Source: Arthrobacter sp. Soil736 (GTDB lineage: Bacteria > Actinomycetota > Actinomycetes > Actinomycetales > Micrococcaceae). From it: a stretch of 64,000 nt of DNA. The notes under the pieces are model-generated. The model was not told the DNA's origin. It was given only the letters and a program-made list of their open reading frames with translations, and did no database searches. How positions within the stretch are numbered: position 1 is the first letter of the stretch; each line of letters starts with the position of its first letter. The stretch covers positions 137,628 through 201,627 of the forward strand of contig NZ_LMSB01000012.1 of NCBI RefSeq assembly GCF_001428005.1. The letters run 5' to 3'. This document shows positions 1 to 9,123 of the stretch, piece by piece. Position numbers and translations under genes: made by a program.

Positions 1-1113
1 CTTTGGTACCACTGCGTTAAGTCCCACGCCGAGCAGGGTGAACGCGGCGGTGAAGAGGATTCCGCCGTAGGGTACACCGCCGCGGCTCATGCGTTCCATG
101 AACTTCGGGGCGGTTCCGGTCTGGGCCATGGAGCGGTAGATCCGGCCGGTGGAGTACAGCCCGGCATTGAGGCTGGACAGGGCGGCGGTGAGGACGACGA
201 AGTTCATCACGTCACCGGCGCCGGGCACGCCGATGCTGGCGAAGAAGGTCACGAACGGGGACTCGCCGGCTTTATAGGCACTGTACGGAAGCAGCATCGC
301 CAGCAGTGCGGTGGAGCCCACGTAGAAGATGGCGATCCGGAAGATGACGGCGTTGACCGCCTTCGGCATGATTTTTTGAGGGTCCTTGGTCTCGCCCGCG
401 GCCACGCCGATCATGTCGATGCCTGCGTAGGCGAACACAATGCCCTGCACGATGACGACGGCGGGCAGGAGCCCGTTGGGCAGCAGGCCGCCGTGGTCGG
501 TGATCAGGGAGAGCCCGGCCTGATGCCCCGCGACCGGGAAGTTGCCGGCGAGGAAGATCCCGCCCACCAGGAGGAACGCCACGAGCGCACCCACCTTGAT
601 GATGGCGAACCAGAATTCCAGCTCCCCGAACAGCTTCACGGAGATGAGGTTGACGCCGGTGACCACGATGAGTGCGGCCAGTGCGAGGATCCATTGCGGG
701 ACGCTGCTGAACGCGGTCCAGTAGTTCAGGTAGACGGCGACGGCGGTGATGTCCACGATCGCCGTGAGCGCCCAGGACAGCGAGTAAACCCAGCCGGAGA
801 TATAGGCGGCTTTTTCGCCGTAGAACTCCCGTGCATATGAGACGAAAGAGCCTGACGAGGGGCGGTGAAGAACAAGTTCGCCGAGCGCCCGGAGGATGAA
901 GAACGCGAACACGCCGCAGATTGCGTACACGACGGGGAGCACGGGCCCGGCCGAGGCGAGCCGTCCGCCTGCCCCCAGAAACAGGCCGGTGCCGATGGCG
1001 CCGCCGATGCCGATCATCTGGACCTGGCGGTTGGACAGGCCCTTCTTGTATCCGGATTGCTCGTCGGGGCGGACAGCCGTTGTCCGCTCCTCGACTGGGT
1101 CAATAGTGGTCAT
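1..1113 (-). CDS. ansP: Amino-acid permease, asparagine permease type (3' end cut by window edge)
   Basis: An inner-membrane amino-acid/proton symporter of the APC superfamily. 371 residues are visible from the ATG at 1113 and the frame is open to base 1, so about 110-130 C-terminal residues are missing. The first helix carries the family motif [16 protein letters not shown] (about residues 34-49). It is followed by a long stretch nearly identical to AnsP proteins as I recall them ([20 protein letters not shown], about residues 77-96). The hydrophobic segments fit a 12-helix carrier. It is divergent from a PucR-type regulator, which may control it. Substrate assignment to L-asparagine is by family resemblance; a related substrate such as GABA or another neutral amino acid cannot be excluded. 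Confidence 0.85.
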   Translation of the reverse strand, partial: MTTIDPVEERTTAVRPDEQSGYKKGLSNRQVQMIGIGGAIGTGLFLGAGGRLASAGPVLPVVYAICGVFAFFILRALGELVLHRPSSGSFVSYAREFYGEKAAYISGWVYSLSWALTAIVDITAVAVYLNYWTAFSSVPQWILALAALIVVTGVNLISVKLFGELEFWFAIIKVGALVAFLLVGGIFLAGNFPVAGHQAGLSLITDHGGLLPNGLLPAVVIVQGIVFAYAGIDMIGVAAGETKDPQKIMPKAVNAVIFRIAIFYVGSTALLAMLLPYSAYKAGESPFVTFFASIGVPGAGDVMNFVVLTAALSSLNAGLYSTGRIYRSMAQTGTAPKFMERMSRGGVPYGGILFTAAFTLLGVGLNAVVPK

Positions 1114-1227
1114 GGAAACTCCTGGCCGGTGAAAGTGTGGGAGCTGCCGCAGGAGCAGCTGACTTCGATCGTCCCAAGGCGACGGGCACTTGCCCATGAC
1201 GGGAAAGACTGGAAAAGCCGCCAATAA

Positions 1228-1243
1228 ATGTATGAACGTACAT
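1228..1243. promoter_or_regulatory. Candidate operator between permease and PucR regulator
   Basis: An interrupted palindrome ATGTA-N6-TACAT lies in the 200-base divergent region between the permease and the PucR-type gene. Its position suits a shared regulator site. No binding is shown, and the arms are only five bases, so this is a weak call. Confidence 0.3.
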
Positions 1244-1288
1244 CCCGGCGGAGGGCGGGGTCGGCGATGATGGGTGAAGGGTCAAAAC

Positions 1289-1320
1289 GGGAGGCTGACA
1301 TGACGGACAAACTGACATGA
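1289..1320 (+). promoter_or_regulatory. Shine-Dalgarno and six-codon leader ORF coupled to the PucR gene
   Basis: The only good ribosome site, GGGAGG at 1289-1294, is placed for an ATG at 1300, not for the regulator start at 1317 (22 bases away). The ATG at 1300 opens a six-codon frame (MTDKLT) whose TGA at 1318-1320 overlaps the regulator ATG as ATGA. No other ATG, GTG or TTG exists in the regulator frame between its upstream stop (1296) and 1317. The regulator is therefore probably translated by coupling to this tiny leader. Confidence 0.45.
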
Positions 1321-2465
1321 CGGACGACGAGCTGTGGCATCGCCTGGTTGACGCTGTTGGCGGGCAGCTTCCCGAACTCGTGGAGAAGTTCCTGACCCGG
1401 ATCCTTCCGGACCCCGCCTACGCGGAGTCGGGCCTGACGCTTGAGGACCTGCGCAGCAGCAGCCTGAGTTCCTTTTCGGCCATGCTGGCGGTCCTTGGTG
1501 AAAGCGGCCCCGATGTCGACGCCCTGGAGACCTTCGCTTCGGAGCTTGGCGCCCGCAGGGCACGCCAGGGTGTGCCCTTGGAGAGCCTGGTCCGGGCGAT
1601 ACGGCTCGACTTCTCCGTGTTGTGGGATGCCCTGTCCGCCCCGGGGCTGGGCGCCGATCCGGCACTGCTGGTAAAGAAAGCGGAAGTCGTCTGGGCAACC
1701 GTGGACCGGTTCGCCGCCCGCGTCCAGGAGAAGTATCTGGCGGAGCTGGAGGAGATTGAAGGCGCCGACGCCGACCTGCAGCAGCAGTACCTCACGCAAC
1801 TGCTGGCTCCGGCCGAACCCTCGGCCGCGGATCTGTCCCGGATTGCCGGCGCCCTGCGCGTTAACTCCCGCTCGGCGTTCCTGGTCGCGGCCATTGACCG
1901 GAACGACAGCCTGACGGTCAGGCGGCGCCTGCGCGCACGTCCGCCGAGGGACACCCCGGTCTTCACTTATGACCAGGGGCACCACACCCTGGTCATCCGG
2001 CCGCGGAATGTCTCCGCCGAGGAGCGGTTGAGCTTTCCCGAGGCCTCCCTGTTCGACGGCATGGCCGTGGCCGTGGCGCCCCACGCCAGCGGAATCGGGG
2101 GAGTTCGCACCGCGTCCAGTGCAGCCCGCGAGATCATGAAAGACCTGCCCATGGGCAGCAAGGGCGTCTTCACGCTCCGGGACCGCTGGCTGTCCATCAC
2201 CGCCCACCGCCTGGCCCAGGTCGGCTGCGACCCGGAACTGCTCGTCTCCTCCGCGCTGGGCCGGTGCACCGCCGCGGAGCGCGAACGCCTCCTGGAGGCC
2301 GCACGCGTCTTCCTCGAGCTCGGCAGCCTCGTGGCGACCGCGGAGCGGCTGGCCTGCCACCGGAACACCATTGTCAACCGGCTGTCGGCGTTCGAGAACT
2401 ACACCGGCCTGGATCTCCAGAAACCTCGCGACGCGGCGCTGGCCCTGATCGCCGTCGGGCGTTGA
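1317..2465 (+). CDS. PucR/CdaR-type transcriptional regulator
   Basis: A 382-residue DNA-binding regulator. The C-terminus (about 325-380) is the PucR-type helix-turn-helix: it contains LVATAERLACHRNTIVNRL, which matches the signature of family members that put the DNA-binding domain last. The N-terminal 150 residues are helical, resembling the RsbT co-antagonist-like region often found in these proteins. The middle may be a GGDEF-like sensory fold, which I cannot confirm by eye. It is divergent from the asparagine-type permease, so local control of amino-acid uptake is the simplest role. Translation appears to depend on an upstream six-codon leader. Confidence 0.8.
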   Translation: MTDDELWHRLVDAVGGQLPELVEKFLTRILPDPAYAESGLTLEDLRSSSLSSFSAMLAVLGESGPDVDALETFASELGARRARQGVPLESLVRAIRLDFSVLWDALSAPGLGADPALLVKKAEVVWATVDRFAARVQEKYLAELEEIEGADADLQQQYLTQLLAPAEPSAADLSRIAGALRVNSRSAFLVAAIDRNDSLTVRRRLRARPPRDTPVFTYDQGHHTLVIRPRNVSAEERLSFPEASLFDGMAVAVAPHASGIGGVRTASSAAREIMKDLPMGSKGVFTLRDRWLSITAHRLAQVGCDPELLVSSALGRCTAAERERLLEAARVFLELGSLVATAERLACHRNTIVNRLSAFENYTGLDLQKPRDAALALIAVGR

Positions 2466-2661
2466 GAGCTGCGGTCACCCCCAAATACAGCCCCCTCAGG
2501 GCGGGGGGTACCCCACGGAAACTCCAAGGTTTTTCCAAGGTGGCGGATCGAGCATTAGCGTTACCCCGTCATCTCCAAAGCCACACGACGTCCCGGGTCT
2601 TCAAGCACTTCGCTCTGCAACGGTTGCGACTAGGACCGGAACAAGACAGTGAGGATCTGCC

Positions 2662-3390
2662 ATGAGCAAACTAAGGAAACTGGGTGCGATCGGAACCCTC
2701 GGGCTGCTGGTTTCCACCACCCTCGTATTCGGTTCCGCAAACACGGCTGTGTCGGCGACCTGCAGCCCGGGAACGGCCGCCCCTACCAGCCCGCTGTCGG
2801 GCAGGATGCTGACCGCCACGACCTTCGAGGGCAACTCGCTCTCCCCGTTCGTCGCTACGACCTCGGGCAATGGCACGGCAACGGTCGCCAGTCCGACGGC
2901 GCACTCCGGGACGTGTTCGGCCAGGCTTCACGCCACGGCGGCTGTCGGTTCTGTGGCCAACATGGGATTGGCGCTGCCCGCCGGGACCAGGAGGGCCGGC
3001 GCGGACGCCTGGATTAACATCGCGACTGCCGGGCTGCCCGGGAACAACGTGCCCTATGTTCGGTTCTTCTCCGGTGCCACCCGGATCGCGGATGTGTTCC
3101 GGGACAACGCCACCGGAAAGCTGTGGCTGCGGATCACGAATCCCGACGGTACCTTTACGTACACCAGGCTCTCGGCCACAAGCATCCCGCTGAACACGTG
3201 GCACCGGGTCCAGATGCAGGTCAGGGCGAATGGGGCCAGGTCATCCATCGAAGTCTGGTTCGACGGCGCATCCATCTTCTCCAAAGAGGTGGGTCTTGGG
3301 ACCACGAGCCTGAGCAAGGTCCAATTTGGCGCCGAGCACCCGCGCCAGATGGGAGACAGCTACGTCGACGACGTCGTAGTCAGGCGATAA
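2662..3390 (+). CDS. Secreted concanavalin A-like lectin/LamG-fold protein
   Basis: A 242-residue exported protein. The N-terminus has two lysines and an arginine followed by a hydrophobic stretch and an AVSA site near residue 32, a standard Sec signal peptide. The Cys after it does not sit in a good lipobox. The mature part is beta-rich and resembles the LamG-like jelly roll: repeated aromatic-glycine strands, LNTWHRVQMQVRANG around residues 177-191, and a closing YVDDVVVRR. Such domains bind or cleave carbohydrate, but no catalytic residues are recognisable. It stands alone between a regulator and the sugar-acid operon. A GAGG motif lies about eight bases before the ATG. Function unknown. 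Confidence 0.7.
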   Translation: MSKLRKLGAIGTLGLLVSTTLVFGSANTAVSATCSPGTAAPTSPLSGRMLTATTFEGNSLSPFVATTSGNGTATVASPTAHSGTCSARLHATAAVGSVANMGLALPAGTRRAGADAWINIATAGLPGNNVPYVRFFSGATRIADVFRDNATGKLWLRITNPDGTFTYTRLSATSIPLNTWHRVQMQVRANGARSSIEVWFDGASIFSKEVGLGTTSLSKVQFGAEHPRQMGDSYVDDVVVRR

Positions 3391-3400
3391 TCCGCACGTA

Positions 3401-4351
3401 CTAGCGGGAGACGGGATCACCGGCGTCGAGCAGGCTGAGTTCGCTGCGGCGCGGGAAGCCTTCCCAGTCTCCGGGGACCAGGCAGGCGAAGGCGCCGGTT
3501 GCCGCCGCGGTTTTCAGCCGGTCCTCCGGACTGCGGTCTCCGATGAATTCAGCCAGGTAGCCGGCGACGAACGCGTCGCCGGCGCCAACGGTGTCCACCA
3601 CGCCGACGGCGACCGCCTCCCGGCGGAACAACCGGCCGTTGATCAGCGCCACGGCCCCTTCCGCACCGAGTTTGATGACGGCCTGGCCGGGCCCGAGGGC
3701 CGCTATCCGGCGGGCCAGCTCCTCCGGCCCGCCGGCACCCACCGCTATCGCGGCCTCGTCGTCACCTGCGAACACGATGTCCGCCAGCGGAATGATGTCG
3801 CGGTAGACGCTTCCGGCACCTTCGCGCGACCACAGGTTTCCGCGGTAGTTGAGGTCAAAGGACACGGGCACGCCCGCTGCCCTGGCGGTGTCAATCGCGT
3901 ACCTCAGGGTCGCTTCCGCCTGCGGCGACAGGGCAGGGGTGATGCCGCTGACGTGGAGCAGGCCGGCCCGGGTGATGAGTGCTTCGTCGATGTCCTCCGG
4001 GGCGATCCGGGAGCCGGCGCTGCCGGCGCGGTAGTAGCTGACGCTCTGGGTGGCCGGGGTCCGGCGTTCCTTGATCATCAGACCGGTGGGGGCGGAGGGG
4101 TCGACGGCGATGCGTACGTCCACGCCTTCGGCCCGGATTTCGCGTTCCACGAGCTGGCCGAGGGCATCCGCCCCGACGCGGCCGCACCATACCGCCTGCA
4201 CGCCGAGGCGCCGGAGCCCGATGGCGACGTTGGATTCGGAGCCGCCGATGCCGAGGCTCATGGTGGACGCATGGGCGAGCGGGCCGACCTGATCGGCGCG
4301 CATCAGCGCCATGGTTTCACCGAAGGTCAGTACGTAGGGCGCCGTGCTCAC
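3401..4351 (-). CDS. kdgK: 2-keto-3-deoxygluconate kinase (PfkB family)
   Basis: Phosphorylates 2-keto-3-deoxygluconate (KDG) with ATP to give KDPG in the cytosol. The 316 residues match the family length. The N-terminal PfkB substrate motif is GIGGSESNVAIGLRRLG (residues 34-50). The C-terminal ATP/anion-hole motif is DTVGAGDAFVAGY (253-265) with catalytic base Asp259. It is the last gene of the operon, and its ATG overlaps the TGA of the aldolase gene by four bases, so the two are coupled. The neighbouring KDPG aldolase makes KDG much the most likely substrate among PfkB sugars. Confidence 0.88.
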   Translation of the reverse strand: MSTAPYVLTFGETMALMRADQVGPLAHASTMSLGIGGSESNVAIGLRRLGVQAVWCGRVGADALGQLVEREIRAEGVDVRIAVDPSAPTGLMIKERRTPATQSVSYYRAGSAGSRIAPEDIDEALITRAGLLHVSGITPALSPQAEATLRYAIDTARAAGVPVSFDLNYRGNLWSREGAGSVYRDIIPLADIVFAGDDEAAIAVGAGGPEELARRIAALGPGQAVIKLGAEGAVALINGRLFRREAVAVGVVDTVGAGDAFVAGYLAEFIGDRSPEDRLKTAAATGAFACLVPGDWEGFPRRSELSLLDAGDPVSR

Positions 4352-5034
4352 TGGTTTTCACCCATCTGGCCTGCCGTTCGGTCGATCAGCTCGCGGACAC
4401 GCCGCGCCCTGGCCGTGAGCTCCTGCAGGTCGCCGCCCTTGAAGGCGTCGCCGAGCAGCGGCCCGCCGAGGCTGACGGCCAGGGCGCCGGCCATGATCCA
4501 GCCCGGCACGTCCTCGATGTTGACGCCGCCGGAGGGGATCACCTCGATGTCCGGGAACGGGCCGCGGAGCTGCGCGACGTAGCCGGCACCGACCGTGGAG
4601 GCGGGGAAGACCTTGACCGCCGTGGCACCCAGTTTCCAGCCGGCGTGCAGCTCGGTGGGGGTCAGTCCGCCGGGGTAGACCGGCACGCCGCGGCCGACGC
4701 AGGCGGTGATGACGCCCGGGTCCGTCACGGGCGTGACGATGTAGGCGGCGCCCAGGTCGAGGGCCGCCTCGGCCTCTGCTGCCTCGGTGACGGTTCCGAC
4801 GCCGATCTCAAGGGCGTCCCCGAAGCGGTCCCGGAGGGCGGGCAGTTCGTCCCAGACGCCCGGCGTGCTCAGCGTGAGCTCGATGCTGAGCACGCCGCCG
4901 CGCTGCAGCGCCTCGATCACGGGCGCGTAGTCCGAGGCGTGGCGGGCCCGCAGGACTGCCACTGCCCGGGTTTCGCGAAGGATAGCGGACGGGGCGGGCC
5001 GTGAAGTTGTGCCGGGGTGGGCAAGGCGGAGCAT
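4348..5034 (-). CDS. eda: KDPG aldolase (2-dehydro-3-deoxy-phosphogluconate aldolase)
   Basis: Splits KDPG into pyruvate and glyceraldehyde-3-phosphate. 228 residues, class I TIM-barrel aldolase. Visible catalytic features are Glu52 in IELTLST, the Schiff-base Lys141 in GATAVKVFPAS and the phosphate-binding GGVN loop (about 164-167). It lies nine bases after the MFS transporter stop and overlaps the kinase start as ATGA. An AAAGGA ribosome site precedes the ATG. Together with KdgK it forms the lower half of the pathway fed by the ManD dehydratase. Confidence 0.9.
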   Translation of the reverse strand: MLRLAHPGTTSRPAPSAILRETRAVAVLRARHASDYAPVIEALQRGGVLSIELTLSTPGVWDELPALRDRFGDALEIGVGTVTEAAEAEAALDLGAAYIVTPVTDPGVITACVGRGVPVYPGGLTPTELHAGWKLGATAVKVFPASTVGAGYVAQLRGPFPDIEVIPSGGVNIEDVPGWIMAGALAVSLGGPLLGDAFKGGDLQELTARARRVRELIDRTAGQMGENQ

Positions 5035-5043
5035 GGGAATCCT

Positions 5044-6435
5044 TTACTTGGCGGTGCGGGTGGTGGCTAACTCGGCCGCCGTCTCGGGCGCCGCGATGGC
5101 GCGGCTGTGGCTGTCGGCGTCGTCCGGGTCGGTCAGGTCGCGGTTGAGTGTTTCGGGCGAAAGCCTGGTGGCGATGAAGCTGACGAGCATGGTGGCGGAC
5201 ATGTAAATGGCGACCGGGATCCAGGAATTGCTGAAGAGTCCCAGGAGCCCCGCGCAGACCATCGGGGCGATGCCGCCGCCGATAATCGAGGAGAACTCGC
5301 GTCCCAACGTGACGCCGGCGTAGCGGTAGCGGCTGCCGAAAATCTCCGGGAAGTAGCTCATGTGGACGCCTACGACGCCCTGGCAGGCAAGCATGAAGCC
5401 CACGATGATGACCAGCACGATGGCCACGGGAGAACCGGTGGTCAGCAGCATGAAGGCCGGCGCGGGGAAAAGGACCAGCGCTGCGGTAATGAGCGAGACG
5501 ACGCGGCGGCGCCCGATCTTGTCGGACAGGATTCCGAAGGAAACGGCCGCGACGCCGCCGCAGAGGGCGCCGATAAGCAGCACCGGCGGGATGAACTTCG
5601 GGTCGGTTCCCACCACCGTGATCAGGTAGGACGCCATGAACACCTGGATGGTGTAGGACTGGGTGCTGACGCCGAAGTTCATGAGGATCACGCGCAGGAC
5701 GTTGGCCTTGCCGTTCCTGGCGACCTCCTTGAGCGGGGCGGGGGGTTCGGTGCGGGCCTGCTTGATTTCTTCGAAGACCGGGGATTCGTCCAGCTTGCGC
5801 CGGATGATGAGCGCGGCAACCGTGACGAAGATGCTGGAGAGGAAGACGAGCCTCCAGCCCCAGGTCAGCATGTCGTTGGGGGCCAGTGACTGTGCGGCGA
5901 TCCACACCAGCGCGCCGAGGGCGGTTCCTGCGGCGGCGCCGACCATGATCAGCGAGGCCAGCTTGCCGCGGGTTCCCGGAGCCGCCGATTCGGTCAGCAG
6001 GGTGGCGCCGCCTGACTGTTCGGCGCCGGCACCGAAGCCCTGGGCCGCGCGGCACACGCACAGCAGGATGGGCGCCAGCAGGCCCACCTGGTCGAAGGTC
6101 GGCAGCAGGCCGATGACAAGCGTTGCGCCGCCCATCAGGAGGAGCGTGACCACAAGGATCCATTTCCGGCCGAGGCGGTCTCCGAAGTGGGAGAAGAAGA
6201 TGCCGCCGAGGGGGCGGAACAGGAACCCGACCGCGAACGTGGTGAAGCTGGCGATTAGCGCGGCCGTGGGGGAGACGTTGGGGAAGAACAGCTTGCTGAA
6301 GACCAGCGCCGAGGCGGTGCCGTAGATGACGAAGTCGTACAGCTCAAGGGTGGTGCCGATGAGGCCTGCGACGGCGGCCTTCCGGACCTTGCTCTGATCC
6401 ACTTCCCCTGGGGGAACATACGCTGCTGAGGTCAT
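5044..6435 (-). CDS. MFS transporter, metabolite:proton symporter type
   Basis: Likely imports the sugar acid used by this operon. 463 residues with about 12 hydrophobic segments. The loop after helix 2 carries DRLGRKWILVVTLLLMGG (about residues 94-111), the classic MFS/MHS motif, and the protein resembles the MHS group (shikimate, citrate and other organic acids). I chose the ATG at 6435 because AAAGGAG sits seven bases upstream of it; the ATG at 6441 is only one base from that ribosome site. It is separated from the upstream dehydrogenase by about 100 bases holding a hairpin element, so its expression may be tuned separately from the upstream genes. Confidence 0.82.
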   Translation of the reverse strand: MTSAAYVPPGEVDQSKVRKAAVAGLIGTTLELYDFVIYGTASALVFSKLFFPNVSPTAALIASFTTFAVGFLFRPLGGIFFSHFGDRLGRKWILVVTLLLMGGATLVIGLLPTFDQVGLLAPILLCVCRAAQGFGAGAEQSGGATLLTESAAPGTRGKLASLIMVGAAAGTALGALVWIAAQSLAPNDMLTWGWRLVFLSSIFVTVAALIIRRKLDESPVFEEIKQARTEPPAPLKEVARNGKANVLRVILMNFGVSTQSYTIQVFMASYLITVVGTDPKFIPPVLLIGALCGGVAAVSFGILSDKIGRRRVVSLITAALVLFPAPAFMLLTTGSPVAIVLVIIVGFMLACQGVVGVHMSYFPEIFGSRYRYAGVTLGREFSSIIGGGIAPMVCAGLLGLFSNSWIPVAIYMSATMLVSFIATRLSPETLNRDLTDPDDADSHSRAIAAPETAAELATTRTAK

Positions 6436-6493
6436 TTCCATACTCCTTTGAATGGATGTCCGATGGTGATCGAGCCTGGGAAGATCCGGTTTC

Positions 6494-6532
6494 TTGGTTT
6501 CGACAGGCTCAACCAGCGGGTCTCGTGCTGGT
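6494..6532. repeat. REP-like intergenic hairpin element
   Basis: The gap between the zinc dehydrogenase and the transporter holds GGTTTCGACAGGCTCAACC with TTGGTT (6494-6499) facing AACCAG (6511-6516). A second pair, ACCAGC (6512-6517) and GCTGGT (6527-6532), shares the same bases, so the two hairpins exclude each other. The core resembles a short palindromic repeat I recall as common between Arthrobacter genes. In mRNA it could shield or attenuate the distal three genes. Confidence 0.45.
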
Positions 6533-6535
6533 GAA

Positions 6536-7588
6536 TTAGTAGGTGATGAGTACTTTGAGGTTGGTCGGGTCAGTCACGGGGGCTGTGAGCGCGGCCGCGG
6601 CGTCTTCGAGGGGGTAGGTGCCGGTAATGATGGACGGCAGGTCCACCGCCCCGGATGAGGCGAGTCCGATCGCCGTCGGGAACGCGTGGGCGTACCGGAA
6701 GGCGGTCACGAGGTCGATTTCGTAGCGCTGCAGGAATCCGAGCGGGATGCCGTCCACGGTTGGCCGGGCCTGGCCGACGACTGTGGCGCGGGTTGCCGGC
6801 GCCAGCGTCCGGATGCCGTCAGCAAGGGCCCTGGTGTTGCCGGAGCATTCGATCAGCCGGTCCATGTTGGTCAGGTCCAGCGGCTCGGTTGCGGTGTTGA
6901 TGGTGCGGGTGGCCCCGAACTTCGTGGCGACGGCGAGCCGGTGGTCATTCACGTCCGTGACCACGATCTCCGCGGCGCCCTTGGCGGCCGCGACCTGCGA
7001 GACCAGCAGGCCGATAGGTCCGGCGCCGGTGATCAGCACGCGCTGCCCTTTCTGGACCTGGGCGCGTTCGACGGCCCAGACGGCGACGGCGAGCGGTTCG
7101 ATCGCGGCCCCGATTTCTGCCGGAATGCTGTCCGGAAGCACGTGCACGGCCCGTTCGGGCACCACGACGTGCCGGGCAAAGAGGCCGTCCGTGGGTGGGG
7201 AGCCGAAGCAGGTTCCGGCCGGGCACAGGTTGTAGCGTCCCGAGAGGCAGGTGGGGCAGTTGCCGCAGGGCAGGGCCGGTTCAATGACGACGGCGGTGCC
7301 GGCGGCGACGGTGGCCTGCGCACCGGCGGCGATGACCACCCCGGCGCCCTCGTGCCCCAGGACCGTGGGCTGGCGGAGCACATTGGTGCCGTTGCGTCCG
7401 TCGGCGTAGTAGTGCATGTCGGAGCCGCAGATCCCGCCGGAGCGCATCTCGACCAGGACGTCGTTCGGGCCGAGGGCCGCCAGCGGCTTGTGCTCGATGC
7501 GGAGGTCGCGGGCGCCGTGCAGCACTGCTGCCTGGGTGCCGGAAGGAAGCCCGGCGGTGTCTGCTGCGGGAATGGTTTGGGTGGTCAT
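6536..7588 (-). CDS. Zinc-dependent medium-chain polyol dehydrogenase (L-idonate/L-gulonate 5-dehydrogenase type)
   Basis: An NAD(P)-dependent MDR enzyme of 350 residues. Catalytic zinc ligands are Cys54 (GGICGSDMHYY) and His79-Glu80 (GHEGAG). A structural zinc site is formed by Cys108, Cys111, Cys114 and Cys122. The nucleotide fold has GAGPIG near residue 190. The Cys-Gly-Ser-Asp-Met-His-Tyr motif is typical of L-idonate 5-dehydrogenase and sorbitol-type relatives. Its ATG overlaps the stop of the preceding dehydrogenase as ATGA. With ManD, a fructuronate-type reductase, KdgK and KDPG aldolase alongside, oxidation of L-gulonate to D-fructuronate (or of L-idonate) is the best-fitting role. 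The exact substrate is inferred. Confidence 0.8.
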   Translation of the reverse strand: MTTQTIPAADTAGLPSGTQAAVLHGARDLRIEHKPLAALGPNDVLVEMRSGGICGSDMHYYADGRNGTNVLRQPTVLGHEGAGVVIAAGAQATVAAGTAVVIEPALPCGNCPTCLSGRYNLCPAGTCFGSPPTDGLFARHVVVPERAVHVLPDSIPAEIGAAIEPLAVAVWAVERAQVQKGQRVLITGAGPIGLLVSQVAAAKGAAEIVVTDVNDHRLAVATKFGATRTINTATEPLDLTNMDRLIECSGNTRALADGIRTLAPATRATVVGQARPTVDGIPLGFLQRYEIDLVTAFRYAHAFPTAIGLASSGAVDLPSIITGTYPLEDAAAALTAPVTDPTNLKVLITY

Positions 7589-9123
7589 GGCGTGCCCTTT
7601 GTGGTTTGAAGGATTGGGGCGGCAGTAAGGGAGGAGGGAGCGCTGGCTTCGGCGATCGCGGCCAGCGGGCCCGCGGAACGGATGATGTCGATGAATTCGC
7701 CGGTGCGCTCGAGGAACTCGCTGCGTTGGGCCAGTTCCTCGCCGAGCAGGTGGTGGTCGCCGAGGACCTTGCCGGCCAGCTCCCGGCCTGAGCGGGCGCC
7801 TGCGGCCAGGCCGGCCAGCAGGCCCCGGGCCGGATCTTCCATCGCTTCGGCCTGGGGGCCGGGGTCGAACCCTGCGAGCGGGGCGATGCATGACAGATAG
7901 GCCGCGGCGGTGAGCGCCAGAAGCTGGGGCATCCGGCCGTCGTCGAGCATTTGCAGCGCCGGCAGCGGGATCCGCTGGCGGAGCTTCACGGAGCCGTCGG
8001 AGCCCACCTGGCTGGTGCGGTGGCCGAGGGCGGTGTTCCGCCAGCGGGAGAAGAGCTGTTCCTCGTAGGCGGCGACGTCCACTCCGGCCGGCACCGAGAC
8101 GCTGGGCAGGTACTCGCTCCTCAGGACCGAGCGCGCGGCGAGTTCAATGTGGCTGTCGGAGACGGACTCGGGAATGGTGACCGTGCCGGACAGGGCCCCG
8201 AGGTAGGCGATGAGGGAATGGGTGCCGTTGAGCAGGCGGACCTTGAGCTGCTCGTAGCCGGCCACCTCGTCGGAGAACACGGCGCCGCCCGCCTCCCACA
8301 CGGGGCGTCCCGCAATGAAGTTGTCCTCGACGATCCACATGGTGAAGGGTTCTGCCGGCACCGGGATGCGGTCCGTGTAGCCGCGCCGGGCGGTGACCAG
8401 CTTGCGGTAGTGATCGGTGGTGGCCGGCACGATCCGGTCCACCATGGACGAGGGAAAGCTTGTGCACGTGTCGATGAAGGCCAGGGTATCGGCGGCTTCG
8501 GCCGGCGGCAGCAGGGAGGCGAATTCCCTGACCAGCCGCCGGGTGTGGTGGCCGTTGTCAGCCAGGTTGTCGCAGCTGAGGATGGTCACCGGCTCCGCGT
8601 GGGTGCGGGACCGGTGCTGCAGGCCGCGGACGATCTGTCCGATCGGGGTCCGCGGCGCCTCGGGATGCAGCAGGTCGTGCTGTATTGCGGGGTCCTGCAG
8701 GTTCAGTGAACCGGTGGCCGGCGTGTAGTTGTAGCCGTTCTCCGTGACCGTCAGGGACACAATGCGGGTGGCGGCGTCGCCGATGGCACTGATGACCCGG
8801 CCCGGGTTGCCGGCCGCCGTGAAGGCGTCGGTGTGGACCTGCGGAACGCTGAACGTGGAGCCCTCGGGCGAGATTTCCACGACGGTGTAGAGCATGTCCT
8901 GGGCGTGCATGGCGTCCGGGATGGCCGAGGATCGGCTGGAGACTCCGATGATGCCCCAGTCTCCGCCGTTCGCGGCGACTGCGGCGTCGGTGTAGACGGC
9001 CTGGTGGGCGCGGTGGAAATTACCCAGTCCCAAGTGCACTATGCCCGGGGACGGGGCTTCCGGCCGGCGCAGGATGCCCGGTGTCTTGGCGGAGAGCTGT
9101 GGGAGCGATGAAGTCACGGTCAC
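7585..9123 (-). CDS. Mannitol dehydrogenase family oxidoreductase (fructuronate reductase / mannonate oxidoreductase type)
   Basis: 512 residues of the long-chain polyol dehydrogenase family. The N-terminal NAD(H) motif is IVHLGLGNFHRAHQAVYTD (about residues 28-46). The catalytic-domain signature is near 250-300, with the conserved Lys/Asn region around VRLLNGTHSLIAYLG. The family includes mannitol dehydrogenase, tagaturonate reductase and fructuronate reductase. Position next to ManD favours interconversion of D-fructuronate and D-mannonate. The start is GTG at 9123, overlapping the ManD stop as GTGA, so translation is probably coupled. Substrate assignment rests on context. Confidence 0.82.
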   Translation of the reverse strand: MTVTSSLPQLSAKTPGILRRPEAPSPGIVHLGLGNFHRAHQAVYTDAAVAANGGDWGIIGVSSRSSAIPDAMHAQDMLYTVVEISPEGSTFSVPQVHTDAFTAAGNPGRVISAIGDAATRIVSLTVTENGYNYTPATGSLNLQDPAIQHDLLHPEAPRTPIGQIVRGLQHRSRTHAEPVTILSCDNLADNGHHTRRLVREFASLLPPAEAADTLAFIDTCTSFPSSMVDRIVPATTDHYRKLVTARRGYTDRIPVPAEPFTMWIVEDNFIAGRPVWEAGGAVFSDEVAGYEQLKVRLLNGTHSLIAYLGALSGTVTIPESVSDSHIELAARSVLRSEYLPSVSVPAGVDVAAYEEQLFSRWRNTALGHRTSQVGSDGSVKLRQRIPLPALQMLDDGRMPQLLALTAAAYLSCIAPLAGFDPGPQAEAMEDPARGLLAGLAAGARSGRELAGKVLGDHHLLGEELAQRSEFLERTGEFIDIIRSAGPLAAIAEASAPSSLTAAPILQTTKGTP

